Part shown: positions 42,174-51,305 of the stretch, piece by piece
Layout of the letters: every line of letters begins with the position of its first letter
Numbering within the stretch: the stretch's first letter is position 1
Assembly: GCA_013298845.1 (NCBI GenBank)
Contig: JAAFJN010000001.1
Location: 496,001-560,000 of the forward strand
Length of the DNA: 64,000 nucleotides
DNA from: Chitinophagales bacterium
Lineage (GTDB): Bacteria > Bacteroidota > Bacteroidia > Chitinophagales > Saprospiraceae
Reading direction: 5' to 3'
The notes under the pieces: generated by a model
What the model saw: the letters and a program-made list of their open reading frames with translations, nothing else
Told to the model about the DNA's origin: nothing
Databases searched by the model: none
Program-made: the position numbers and the translations under genes

Positions 42174-43952
42174 ATGATATACCAAGATTTACGCCTGAAA
42201 TACCAGGACATCTTTCTCCGTCTGGAGCGTAAAGCCTCCCGCATTGCCAGTTTACGCCTTTTGGTGGCGCTGCTGGTCCTGTTTTCTTTTTATCAATTGA
42301 CCCAAACCGGCTATTTCCTGTGGCTGATCATTGCGCTGGTGGGCACGGCCGTATTTGCGTACCTCGTTCGGGTGTACCAAAGCCTGAGCCGCGAACAACG
42401 CATTGTGGAAGGTTTAGTGGCCGTTAATCACAACGAAATTCAGTTCCTCGAACAAAACGAAGGCCCGTTTGATCCGGGCACCGAACTCCAGCCCGAAACG
42501 CATTTTTACGCCTACGACCTCGATATTTTGGGCAAAAACTCGTTGTTTCAATACCTGAACCGAACGGCTACCTGGCCCGGCAAAACGGCGTTGGCCAATA
42601 TGCTGCTTCATTCCCTGACCAACCCCGACGCCATTTTGGCCCGACAACAGGCGGTGCGCGAACTCGCGCCCAAACTCGATTGGCGGCAACGGCTTTTGGC
42701 AGTAGCCGCCCTAAAAAAAGACGATGCCCGTGCCACCACCAATTTGTTGCGGTGGGCCGACCAACCCGCCATACCAGTACCTCTCTTTTTTAAAATACTC
42801 GCCTGGGTTTTGCCCGCCGCACTGTTCGGCTCCTTAATCGTTGGGATGGCAACCGGCAACAGCACCTGGGCGCAAATCGCCTCCGGAATATTTGCGGTAA
42901 ATTTGTCCGTATTGGGCTTGTTTTTTAAAAAAATTCAGGGGGAAATTGCGGCATTCGACGAAGTTCACGTCCAATTGCGCCAATACGGTTTACTCGTGGA
43001 AAACATGGAAAACGAGCCGTTTGAAAGCCCGCTGCTGCGCGATATTGTGGCCCAACTGCACACCGATACCTCCAAAGCCAGTACCGAAATCCTGTACCTG
43101 TCCAATTTGTTCAACCGCCTCGACTCCATCGCTAACCTGATGGTCGTCCTGCTGTTCGACGGTTTGTTTTTATTCCACGTTCACCAGTTAGACACCTTAC
43201 AGCGTTGGAAAAAAAGGTTTGCCCACCATATTCCGCAGTGGCTGAATGCCATTGGACAAATGGAAGCACTGAGCAGTTTGGCCAATTTTGCGCACAATAA
43301 CCCCGATTTTGCCTACCCGACGCTTAATGCACAGCACCGGATTTATTTTGAGGAGTTGGGCCACCCGTTGTTGCGGCGTGAAAAACGGGTGTGCAATACC
43401 GTAGAATTTGACCAGCCCCGTTTTGTGGTATTAACCGGTTCCAACATGTCGGGCAAAAGCACCTTTTTGCGCAGCCTCGGGGTGAACCTGGTGTTGGCGG
43501 GTACGGGTGCGCCCGTGTGTGCCCGCGTGGCGCAGGTGCATCCGTTGCCGCTGCTGGTATCCATGCGCCTGAATGATTCTTTATCCGACAGCGAATCGTA
43601 CTTTTTTGCGGAAGTAAAACGCCTCAGCGAAATTGTGGACTTTGCCACGCGCCAACGCACGTTTGTGTTGTTGGACGAAATTTTGCGCGGCACTAACTCC
43701 GACGATAAACGGATGGGAACCGTGGGCGTATTAAAAAAGATGGTGGAATTGCAGGCCATTGGGGCCATTGCCACCCACGATATTGAGGTGTGCAACACCA
43801 CTCTCGAACACCCCGACAGCCTCATGAACAAGTGTTTTGAGGTGAATATTGTCAACAACGAAGCGTTATCGTTCGATTACGTATTGCGCGATGGGGTCTG
43901 CCAAAACAAAAGCGCCAGTTTCCTGATGCGCAAAATGAAAATTATTGCCTGA
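42174..43952 (+). CDS. Membrane-anchored MutS-like ATPase
   Basis: The 592-residue protein carries the MutS lever/core-type helical region (about 90-395) and the MutS ATPase domain (about 395-592) with Walker A TGSNMSGKST at 421-430, Walker B FVLLDE ending at 502, and the ATHD element near 533-536. Unlike MutS it lacks the mismatch-binding N-terminal domain and has hydrophobic spans at about 28-42, 46-65, 204-226 and 231-251. Such membrane MutS domain V proteins occur in Bacteroidota; their function is unknown. It begins 15 bases after the polyprenyl synthase gene. Confidence 0.88.
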   Translation: MIYQDLRLKYQDIFLRLERKASRIASLRLLVALLVLFSFYQLTQTGYFLWLIIALVGTAVFAYLVRVYQSLSREQRIVEGLVAVNHNEIQFLEQNEGPFDPGTELQPETHFYAYDLDILGKNSLFQYLNRTATWPGKTALANMLLHSLTNPDAILARQQAVRELAPKLDWRQRLLAVAALKKDDARATTNLLRWADQPAIPVPLFFKILAWVLPAALFGSLIVGMATGNSTWAQIASGIFAVNLSVLGLFFKKIQGEIAAFDEVHVQLRQYGLLVENMENEPFESPLLRDIVAQLHTDTSKASTEILYLSNLFNRLDSIANLMVVLLFDGLFLFHVHQLDTLQRWKKRFAHHIPQWLNAIGQMEALSSLANFAHNNPDFAYPTLNAQHRIYFEELGHPLLRREKRVCNTVEFDQPRFVVLTGSNMSGKSTFLRSLGVNLVLAGTGAPVCARVAQVHPLPLLVSMRLNDSLSDSESYFFAEVKRLSEIVDFATRQRTFVLLDEILRGTNSDDKRMGTVGVLKKMVELQAIGAIATHDIEVCNTTLEHPDSLMNKCFEVNIVNNEALSFDYVLRDGVCQNKSASFLMRKMKIIA

Positions 43953-44031
43953 TACCGGACTGTTGTCCCTGGCCGCGTTGATATGCTCCAATTGCTGACC
44001 GGAACGCAGATGCTCGTCCAAGTGCAACGTA

Positions 44032-44154
44032 TTATTGCTCGTGCCACGTTTGGTACTGCGAGTACCGTTTATCGCGCAGCATTGAGCGGTAGTAATCGGT
44101 GCGCACGGTTTCCGTTGAGTCGAATAGGTTCTGTGCATGGCGCACGTTCCACTG
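44032..44154 (-). pseudogene. Possible truncated gene end, 40 codons
   Basis: Directly after the TAG of the next gene, and in the same frame, 40 codons read QWNVRHAQNLFDSTETVRTD and so on, ending in TAA at 44032. The base composition is that of the host genes, unlike the A/T-rich gene before it. It may be the surviving C-terminus of a gene interrupted by the island at 44155-45700. No family was recognised. Confidence 0.35.
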
Positions 44155-44925
44155 CTATCTTTTCTTTGTCCATCTGGAGTTAATGACCTTGCTTACAATT
44201 ATGGGATATGATTTTGCTTTAGGCAGTTCAATATCGTATAATTCCAATGTATCATTATGTGTTTCGACTAACACCTGATTCGTTTTACCTGACAATAAAT
44301 TGATGCCTCCAAGGTCTCTTCTACACCCAAATGAATCAAAATTCTCCGATAAGAACTTATACATTGAGGGGCTTATGTTATAGTGGTCTAAACTGGTGAT
44401 AAAGTGATTGTATGTCAAAGTACCCAGCCTTGAAGACTTTCTAACTTGGTCTTCAAAAAGCGATTTTACAAAGAGAAATGACTCCTTATTATGGATAACC
44501 TCCAAAGTATCGTTACCTTTTAACCTGAATCTGTAATAATTATTTGCTTCAATTCGAGGAGGTGCAATGGAACGTTCACGTCCATACGCCAGGGTATCAT
44601 CTTTTAAGGTTGCAATAAAGTCGTCGTTATCATTATTCATGGACAAAACCTTAACACTGAATGTATCGTGACCAATAGTTGTAATAATATAGCAAACGTC
44701 GCTCTGCTTACATGCGCAAGGGAGTGTCCCTCGCTCAATGCTATTCTTATATTCAGCATCAAGCCACACCCCAACCAACTTAGTGTTCGTTGAATGGTCA
44801 GTGCTTCTATCGTTTAAATTCTGTCGGTTACTTGCCGGAACAGACATGGATTCTGATTGGTTATTGAAGCAATGAAACTGCAATATACTCCCCAGAAGAA
44901 AACAAGTGATCCCTTTGTAGGCCAT
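44155..44925 (-). CDS. Hypothetical exported protein of an A/T-rich island
   Basis: A 256-residue protein with a hydrophobic N-terminus (residues 4-18) and a Cys at 19 that does not sit in a good lipobox. The rest is hydrophilic with scattered beta-strand patterns (DTFSVKVLSM, NYYRFRLKGNDTLEVI, VLVETHNDTLELYDIELP). No family was recognised. Codon use is visibly richer in A/T than that of the surrounding genes, which suggests acquisition from elsewhere. Confidence 0.6.
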   Translation of the reverse strand: MAYKGITCFLLGSILQFHCFNNQSESMSVPASNRQNLNDRSTDHSTNTKLVGVWLDAEYKNSIERGTLPCACKQSDVCYIITTIGHDTFSVKVLSMNNDNDDFIATLKDDTLAYGRERSIAPPRIEANNYYRFRLKGNDTLEVIHNKESFLFVKSLFEDQVRKSSRLGTLTYNHFITSLDHYNISPSMYKFLSENFDSFGCRRDLGGINLLSGKTNQVLVETHNDTLELYDIELPKAKSYPIIVSKVINSRWTKKR

Positions 44926-44937
44926 TTTAAAATTTAT

Positions 44938-45150
44938 TTATTGTTTTTTTAATTCTGATGCCTCATTTGGTTCTAACCCTCTAACACATGGATTATCACC
45001 ATCAACTAATCTTCCGTTTGATATGTTGAGGTTTAGCCTGTTGCCTTTCACGCGGTATACTTCGGCTCTGGGAATTTCCCGACGCTCAGTATGACATAGT
45101 GCCGGTTCCAGCAGTAGCTCTGTCTCGATTGAACAGGTATTCGCCCACAC
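44938..45150 (-). pseudogene. Small open frame, possibly remnant
   Basis: A 70-codon frame with no recognised family. It lies between two A/T-rich genes but is itself more G/C-rich, so it may be a leftover of older sequence. It is listed only to account for the 259-base space; coding is doubtful. Confidence 0.2.
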
Positions 45151-45184
45151 GGGTCGAGCCTTAAAGATACATTAGCACGTTGCT

Positions 45185-45652
45185 TTATCGAGCCTCTGCC
45201 CAATAAAAATCCTCAACTAAATTATCTTTGAATGAAATTACAAAAAAACAATCTCCAGATCCATTGTAACCAGCAGTATAAGCCAAGGTTTTTGTACCTG
45301 CATAAATACCTCCAATTACATTTTTGGAGGAACGTACGTTACAGTTCTTAAAACAATCCCCGCCGCACCCATAGCCCAATAATTCAATGACTACAGATAT
45401 TGAATCATTCTCCTGGATTCTATTTGTAACAATATCACATAGCATGGCTTCTCTAAGCGTAAGGCATGAATAATAACGGGTGAGGGACGTATCATCCTGC
45501 GCGATCATTCTATTATCTACACTTGCACACCGTTCCCATTTGGATTTATCAAAGTGAGCACTATCCCCATTACAAAATGGGGCATTGTGTGGGAACTGGT
45601 TGCATGCCACAAAGGGCAAAGAAACGATGATACCGTAAAAAAATATACGCAT
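45185..45652 (-). CDS. Hypothetical cysteine-rich lipoprotein
   Basis: The 155-residue product has a lipoprotein signal with Cys17 in LPFVAC and nine or so further cysteines, among them a GYGCGGDCFKNC cluster, suggesting disulfides in the periplasm or at the surface. No family was recognised. The ATG at 45652 is set by the signal peptide. It belongs to the A/T-richer island together with the gene at 44155. Confidence 0.6.
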   Translation of the reverse strand: MRIFFYGIIVSLPFVACNQFPHNAPFCNGDSAHFDKSKWERCASVDNRMIAQDDTSLTRYYSCLTLREAMLCDIVTNRIQENDSISVVIELLGYGCGGDCFKNCNVRSSKNVIGGIYAGTKTLAYTAGYNGSGDCFFVISFKDNLVEDFYWAEAR

Positions 45653-45709
45653 TGTAGTGAGTTTAATGCTTCGCTGTCGGTTTCTCTTCGGTTGGGTTAT
45701 TCTCATTGA

Positions 45710-46987
45710 TCAAACCAGTTTCTTAGGAGCCTCAACTGCACGGATAGCGGCTATCTTATCCCCAATAACTTTTTTTTCAGTTTCTAAAACAACGTGTTGG
45801 AGCGCCCGTTCGTAGGCCGCTCGTGCCGCATCCGGTTGTTGGCTTTTTTGGTAAAAATCGCCCAACGCGGCGTGGTAAAAATGGTTGTTGCCCAACGTTG
45901 TTAATGCGGTTAAACTTTCAATACCTGCCAACGGCCCTTCGGCGTAGCCCCGGGCAATGGCGCGGTTAAAGGCCACAATGGCCGTCGGGTTCAGGTGGTA
46001 CAATAAGTGATAACAATGGTAAATGGCCGTCCAATCGGTGCGTTCAAATGAAGTCGCCCGGGCGTGGTGCGAGGCAATGGCCGCTTCAATGTGGTACGCA
46101 CTCACCTCGTCGCCACTCGCCGATGCTTTTAAAAAGGAATAAGCGCGAGAAATTAAAAACTGGTCCCATTTTTCGCGATTTTGGTCTTCTAACAGCACAA
46201 TTTGCCCCAAATCATCGAGGCGACTGCCAAAACGAGCGGCGTGGAAACACATTAACGCCATAAGCGCATTGGCTTTGCGCAGGTTGAATGTCGTGATATT
46301 TGACCGCTCGGCGCAGAGTAATAACCCCAGACGCAGGGCTTCTTCGCTCAAATCGTGCCGAATAACGGCATCGGAGGAGGAGGACTTATAACCTTCGTTG
46401 AACAAGAGGTAAACGGCCTTGAGTACGGCCTCGAACCGGTCGTCGAGGGTAGTGCCGACCGGTACTTCCAAATGAATACGTTCACTTTTAATTTTTTCTT
46501 TGGCCCGGTAAAGGCGTTTGGCCACGGTATCTTCGGGGGTAAGCAGGGCGGCGGCAATTTCGCGGGTGTGCAGGCCACACAATGTTTTTAGGATGAGTAT
46601 CAATTGCACATCGCTGCCGAGTGCGGGGTGGCAGCAGGCGAACATAAGGCGCAATTGGGCATCCTCTATTTCGTGGTGAAGGAAAATGGTGTCGAAACCG
46701 GCACCATTTTCCTCGTTTTCGGCATCTAAAGCCGCCGCAATATGGGGTGCGATGTGGGTCTGAAAATGTCGTTCCCGGCGCAAATAATTAATGGCGTTGT
46801 TTTTGGCCACCCGGTAAAGCCAGGCCGACGGGTTATCGGGAACGCCCTTGGTTTTCCAGGTGTGCAGGGCCGTCAGGAGGGTTTCCTGAACAATATCTTC
46901 GGCGATATCCACCCGGGAAAAACCAAAAAATTTGGTCAGCGCGGCTACCATTTTACCTGATTCGTGCCGAAACAGATGCTCCTCCAT
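45710..46987 (-). CDS. ECF42-type RNA polymerase sigma factor with TPR-like C-terminus
   Basis: A 425-residue sigma factor: region 2 near 15-75 (DIAEDIVQETLLTALHTW, AWLYRVAKNNAINYLRRE), region 4 near 125-175 (LILKTLCGLHTREIAAALLTPEDTVAKRLYRAKEKIK), then a long helical C-terminal domain (about 185-420) with a DUF6596-like part and TPR-like repeats (FYHAALGDFYQKSQQPDAARAAYERAL). ECF42 members have no anti-sigma factor and are thought to be controlled by this C-terminal extension; they are typically next to DGPF/YCII genes. Here it begins 5 bases after the M1 peptidase stop and is read with it. Confidence 0.9.
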   Translation of the reverse strand: MEEHLFRHESGKMVAALTKFFGFSRVDIAEDIVQETLLTALHTWKTKGVPDNPSAWLYRVAKNNAINYLRRERHFQTHIAPHIAAALDAENEENGAGFDTIFLHHEIEDAQLRLMFACCHPALGSDVQLILILKTLCGLHTREIAAALLTPEDTVAKRLYRAKEKIKSERIHLEVPVGTTLDDRFEAVLKAVYLLFNEGYKSSSSDAVIRHDLSEEALRLGLLLCAERSNITTFNLRKANALMALMCFHAARFGSRLDDLGQIVLLEDQNREKWDQFLISRAYSFLKASASGDEVSAYHIEAAIASHHARATSFERTDWTAIYHCYHLLYHLNPTAIVAFNRAIARGYAEGPLAGIESLTALTTLGNNHFYHAALGDFYQKSQQPDAARAAYERALQHVVLETEKKVIGDKIAAIRAVEAPKKLV

Positions 46988-46992
46988 CTCAA

Positions 46993-49662
46993 TTAAAACA
47001 GTCCATAATACATTTTCAAAGTAGGATCGCTCTCTTTTTCCTTAATTTCTTCAATGTACGCCTGAATAGCATTGGCTTTGGTCTCGTCCCCTTTTTCGCG
47101 GAAAAAGTTACGGGTATCGGCCAAGGCTTTCGTAGAAGCAAAACGCCGCCATTCGCTGTTGGTATCCGGGGTAGTGGCGTTGGTTTTCCACGACTGAATT
47201 CCGGTTTCCAACGCCGCGTCGTTGTTCAAACCCACGAGGTAACGCTGGTAAAGTTCGAAGAAAGAAAACGCCGCCATTTGGTCGGCTTTAGCGGCGCGTT
47301 TTTGGAACCAGGGCAACTGCTCAACGGAAGGCGTTTCGGCGTACATTTCGGCTAATGCATTGGCAATTTCCTCGTTATCGTCGTTTTCGAGGGTTTTGGA
47401 GGCTGCTACCGCGGCGGCTTTATCCAATTTGGACAATACACTCAACGCGGCACCGGCAACGCTATACGGCGCATCGGGTTGAAGCCCTTTTTGGATAACG
47501 GGGATGTACTGTTTATCTTCCAACGACCCCAAGGCCATAATAGCCGTGGCGCGGGTACCGGGATTTTTGTCATTTTCGGCAATATTGGCGATCAATGGCG
47601 CAACGCCGGGCAAAGAAGGGTCAATTGCGTTGAGCGCGTAACGGCGAATATCGGGGCTTTTGTCGCTGAGGGCTGTTTTGAAAATATCGTATTCCGGCAC
47701 CGAATCGGTGGCCGACAACGCGGCCAATGCTTCCACGCGGTCGCGGTAATTGGGGCCGTATTGGAACAAAGCGCGCCATTCCTCGTTGGTGTGGTGGTCG
47801 GTTTTTACGCACAACAAGGTTTTTTCGGCGTCCACGTTGATCACGAGTGGTTTGCGGTCGCTTTTGAATTTAAAACTTTGGCGGCGTTTGGTGACGTGAA
47901 TTTGTTCGCGGCGGGCTTTGCCGGAGGCATCGTAAATATCCACCGACAAGGGCAAATTAAACACGTACGCTACGTTGTTTTCGGCGGTTTGCTGCTGCTC
48001 AATGGTCACTTCGGTGGTTTGGGTGGCTTCGTCCCAGGCGTAAGCAATGTCCAGGGACGGGTGCCCGGCCCCAAAAAACCACTGGTTAAAGAACCAGCTC
48101 AGGTCTTGTCCGGTCACGTCCTCGAACGCCAGGCGGAGTTCGTGGGCTTCCACATCGGTGAACTGGTGGCGGTTGAGGTAGGTATTCAGCGCCGTAAAAA
48201 AGGCTTCATCGCCCACGTAGTTGCGCAACATGTGCAATACGGCCCCGCCTTTGTTATAAGAGTGGGCATCGAACATGTCTTCGCGGCTGGCGTAACCGTA
48301 GTGGATCAGCGGGTGGCCGCCGTCGGAAGCCGAATAAATATAGCCTTGCTGCTCATTTTGGAGGTGCGCATCGGCAATGTCTTTACCGTGTTTGTGCTCG
48401 AGCCAAAGGTATTCGGAGTAGTTGGCAAAACCTTCGTTCAGGGTAAGGTTTGCCCAACTTTCAGTGGTGACCAAATCACCAAACCAGTGGTGGAACATTT
48501 CGTGGGCCACTACTTTTTCGTTGGTGTAATCGTTGTCGAGTAACTCGCGTTTGGTTTTTTGCACGTATTCCCCAAAAATCACCGCGCCGGTATTTTCCAT
48601 GGCACCGCTCACGTAATCGCGCACCACCACCTGATCGTATTTGGGCCAGGGATAGGCGTAATTGAGTTTGGTGGAGAAAAACTCCAGCATTTCGGTGGTG
48701 TACGGGAAAATATCGCGGGCGTATTGTTCGTAAGCCGGTTCAACGTAATAGGATACGTCTTTGCCGCGCCATTTGTCTTTTACCACCGCAAATTCGCCAA
48801 TGGCCATCATAAAGAGGTAAGGCGCGTGGGGGAGTTCGTTTTTCCAATAGTCGGTGCGGGTACCGTCGGGGTTGTTTTTGGAAGAAACCAAGAGGCCGTT
48901 GGACAAGGTTTTGTATTTGTTTTCAACGGTGATGTACATTTCCTGAGTGCAGCGCTCGTTGGGTTTATCAATGGTTGGGAACCAGAATGAATTGCTTTCG
49001 GTTTCACCCTGGGTCCAAATTTGGCGGGGTTTACCGGCTTCTTTTCCGTCGGGATTGATAAAATACAAACCTTTATCCTGCGAAATGGCGGCGCTTCCGC
49101 CGTACGATTCGCGTTCGTCGGGTTTAGCGGTATAGGTAATGGCCACTTCAAATTCTTCAGTCCGTTTATAGGTTTTATCGAGTGAAATGGCGATTTTTTC
49201 GTTGTCGTACGTGTATTTCAACGGGGCATTGGTACGGGCCAGCACCACCGATTTTACGTCGAAATTTTTGGCGTCGAGGGTGAGTTTATCGGTGGCATAA
49301 AACCACGGTTTGAGGCGCAGAGTTGCTTTGCCATTGGCGCGTTTTTTCTCCCAATCAAAACTAATTTCAATTTTGGTGTGGAGCAAATCGTGCTCAAATG
49401 TATTGGACGCATTGTAAACGGGCAATGAATCCGGGTTGGCTGCGGCCGGCAGGGTGATATCAATCGGGTCCATCATGGTGTACTCCAGCGTTTCCTCGTC
49501 TTCGGTGGGTTCACCGGTGAGGGGTTTGGAGTCCACAAACTTTTCCGGCTCGTCCGGCTTTGCGGGTGTTTTGGCGGCTTTAGAGCCAGATTTAGGGTTG
49601 CACGCAGCCATAACAGCAACGCAGATGCACAGTATGACCGGAATTCGGAAAAAACTTACCAT
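46993..49662 (-). CDS. M1-family aminopeptidase lipoprotein
   Basis: The 889-residue precursor has a lipoprotein signal (Cys21 in AVMAACNP), a saddle-like N-terminal domain, the GAMEN motif in SGAMENTG, and the gluzincin site HEMFHHW followed 18 residues on by the third ligand Glu in NEGFANYSEY. The C-terminal third is helical with HEAT-like repeats. Such enzymes remove N-terminal amino acids in the periplasm or at the surface. The ATG at 49662 is set by the signal peptide. The ECF42-type gene follows within 5 bases. Confidence 0.93.
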   Translation of the reverse strand: MVSFFRIPVILCICVAVMAACNPKSGSKAAKTPAKPDEPEKFVDSKPLTGEPTEDEETLEYTMMDPIDITLPAAANPDSLPVYNASNTFEHDLLHTKIEISFDWEKKRANGKATLRLKPWFYATDKLTLDAKNFDVKSVVLARTNAPLKYTYDNEKIAISLDKTYKRTEEFEVAITYTAKPDERESYGGSAAISQDKGLYFINPDGKEAGKPRQIWTQGETESNSFWFPTIDKPNERCTQEMYITVENKYKTLSNGLLVSSKNNPDGTRTDYWKNELPHAPYLFMMAIGEFAVVKDKWRGKDVSYYVEPAYEQYARDIFPYTTEMLEFFSTKLNYAYPWPKYDQVVVRDYVSGAMENTGAVIFGEYVQKTKRELLDNDYTNEKVVAHEMFHHWFGDLVTTESWANLTLNEGFANYSEYLWLEHKHGKDIADAHLQNEQQGYIYSASDGGHPLIHYGYASREDMFDAHSYNKGGAVLHMLRNYVGDEAFFTALNTYLNRHQFTDVEAHELRLAFEDVTGQDLSWFFNQWFFGAGHPSLDIAYAWDEATQTTEVTIEQQQTAENNVAYVFNLPLSVDIYDASGKARREQIHVTKRRQSFKFKSDRKPLVINVDAEKTLLCVKTDHHTNEEWRALFQYGPNYRDRVEALAALSATDSVPEYDIFKTALSDKSPDIRRYALNAIDPSLPGVAPLIANIAENDKNPGTRATAIMALGSLEDKQYIPVIQKGLQPDAPYSVAGAALSVLSKLDKAAAVAASKTLENDDNEEIANALAEMYAETPSVEQLPWFQKRAAKADQMAAFSFFELYQRYLVGLNNDAALETGIQSWKTNATTPDTNSEWRRFASTKALADTRNFFREKGDETKANAIQAYIEEIKEKESDPTLKMYYGLF

Positions 49663-49839
49663 TGTGTATTGTGAAATATATAAGGAGTATTTGAAGATTG
49701 AAGCGTACGAGGGGGGTACGTTCAAAGCACAAAGGAACAACGTCTTTTGCAGGAAAGTATTATTTTTTCGCTAAAATATCCCTTGAATTGTACAGAAATG
49801 AACTTTGTTCTGATATTTGCGGCGAAGTTTTTTGTTTTG

Positions 49840-50007
49840 TGGGCTGGGCACATGTGTTTTTTGATTTAAGAATTCCGATTTAAGATTTAAGATTTTTGAA
49901 GTTTTTTTTGGGGTTGTGGGCTGGGCACATGTGTTTTTTTGATTTAAGAATTCCGATGTAAGATTTAAGATTTTTGAAGTTTTTTTTGGGGTTGTGGGCT
50001 GGGCACA
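49840..50007. repeat. Left flank of element D: 77-bp direct repeats made of heptads
   Basis: Two full and one partial copy of a unit of 77-78 bp (gggctgggcacat at 49841, 49918 and 49996). Each unit contains gatttaa-gaattcc-gatttaa-gatttaa-gattttt in strict 7-bp phase, followed by gaag and a T run. It lies just upstream of the four-helix-bundle gene. Confidence 0.92.
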
Positions 50008-50049
50008 TAAACAATATTTCATCATACTATCCGTAAATTACTAAAAAAT

Positions 50050-50412
50050 ATGAGTAACGAAACTAAAAAAGGGGTAGAAATAGAAAATCGGTTGATTGAA
50101 TTCGCATCGCGTATTTTAGATTTGACTGATTCTTTACCCCAAAAGCCAACTGCTAAACACATGGGCGGGCAAATTATGCGTTCGGGGACATCTCCAGCAT
50201 TGAATTATGGGGAAGCGAGAGCCGCAGAGTCCAGGGCAGATTTTGTGCATAAATTAAAAATACGCTTAAAAGAACTTCGAGAAACGCACATTGCTTTGCG
50301 CATTATCAAAAAACAAAAATGGACTTCAGATGCACAATTGGAGCCTATTTTGGATGAATGTAATCAACTGAATGCCATTTTTGTGGCCAGCCTCAAAAAA
50401 ATGTCAAGTTAG
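50050..50412 (+). CDS. Four-helix-bundle protein of the 23S rRNA intervening-sequence/Avd family
   Basis: A 120-residue helical protein of PF05635/TIGR02436 type: the pattern IEFASRILDLTDSLP, GGQIMRSGTSPALNYGEARAAESRADFVHKL, and a closing KIRLKELRETHIALRII helix is typical. Members form pentameric four-helix barrels that are basic and bind nucleic acid. Known contexts are insertions in 23S rRNA and the Avd partner of diversity-generating reverse transcriptases; neither is present here. The gene is flanked by inverted heptad repeat arms and ends directly at the right arm. Confidence 0.9.
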   Translation: MSNETKKGVEIENRLIEFASRILDLTDSLPQKPTAKHMGGQIMRSGTSPALNYGEARAAESRADFVHKLKIRLKELRETHIALRIIKKQKWTSDAQLEPILDECNQLNAIFVASLKKMSS

Positions 50413-50496
50413 CCTGCTCCACAAACCCCAAAAAACTTCAAAAATCAAAAATCGTATATCTTAATTCTTAAATCAAAAAAGCGCTCTACAATGGGC
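50413..50496. repeat. Right flank of element D with conserved core
   Basis: Starting at the stop codon, CCACAAACCCCAAAAAACTTC and then ATCTTAATTCTTAAATC are the reverse complement of the left flank. The core GCGCTCTACAATGGGC follows at 50481-50496 and is shared with elements C and F. The mscS start lies 17 bases later. Confidence 0.85.
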
Positions 50497-50513
50497 AAAA
50501 ACATAATATTCTC

Positions 50514-51305
50514 ATGGACGAACCACAATACATCACGTACCTCCGCGATTTGGCCTGGAACTACGGCCCCAATATTATTATCGCCATCCTTTTATTCGTT
50601 GGCGGTTTGTGGTTAATCAACCGCATTTCACGCGTATTTGCCCGTTTTTTGACCATGCGAAAAATTGATCCCAGTCTTCAATCTTTTTTTATTTCCGCCG
50701 CCGATGTCGTGATGAAAGTAGTCCTTATGCTCGTTGTCGCGGGGCGCTTGGGGATCGAAACCACGTCGTTTATTGCCGTATTTTCGGCGGTTGCTTTCGC
50801 CGTGGGTTTGGCCTTGCAGGGCAGTTTGGGCAATTTTGCCTCCGGCGTACTTATTTTGTTGTTTCGTCCGTACAAATCCGGCGATATCGTTACCGTTGGG
50901 GATAAAATGGGCGTAGTGGCCGAAATCCAGATCTTTAACACCGTATTAATTACGCCCCAGGGCAAAAGGCTCATTATTCCCAACTCCAAAGTGACCGAAG
51001 GTGCCATTGAAAATATGCAAATGGACGCCGAAATCCGCGCCGACATTAAAGCCAAGGTAAAAGATTCCACTTCGCTCGATGCCCTGCGCATTGCCGGTAA
51101 AAACGCCATTGTACAATGCCCCCACCGCGTTAAAGAGAAGGAGTTATTCGTGGAAATCAGTCATTTTATTGACGATAGCATGGAAGTGACCGTTGGTTGC
51201 TGGACCACCGGAGCGCATTTTTGGGCGACTTATTACGCCTTACACGAGTATTTTAAACACGAAATGGACAAAGCGGGCATCGAACTGGCACCCTCGGCCA
51301 ATTAA
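50514..51305 (+). CDS. MscS-family mechanosensitive channel
   Basis: The 263-residue protein has three membrane spans (about 20-38, 60-80, 87-110), a pore helix rich in Gly and Ala (FAVGLALQGSLGNFASGVLILLFRPYKSGD), and the beta and alpha/beta cytoplasmic domain (about 115-255). MscS channels release solutes on hypo-osmotic shock. It starts beside the repeat element D and converges with the DUF1361 gene with a 4-base overlap of the stop codons. Confidence 0.93.
   Translation: MDEPQYITYLRDLAWNYGPNIIIAILLFVGGLWLINRISRVFARFLTMRKIDPSLQSFFISAADVVMKVVLMLVVAGRLGIETTSFIAVFSAVAFAVGLALQGSLGNFASGVLILLFRPYKSGDIVTVGDKMGVVAEIQIFNTVLITPQGKRLIIPNSKVTEGAIENMQMDAEIRADIKAKVKDSTSLDALRIAGKNAIVQCPHRVKEKELFVEISHFIDDSMEVTVGCWTTGAHFWATYYALHEYFKHEMDKAGIELAPSAN

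Noticed and set aside
47479-48543. 354-codon plus-strand frame opposite the M1 peptidase
   Set aside because: It is fully inside a gene with clear peptidase motifs on the other strand and has no family features.
49840-50496. Diversity-generating retroelement around the Avd-like gene
   Set aside because: No reverse transcriptase, no template/variable repeat pair with adenine-specific differences and no target gene are present.
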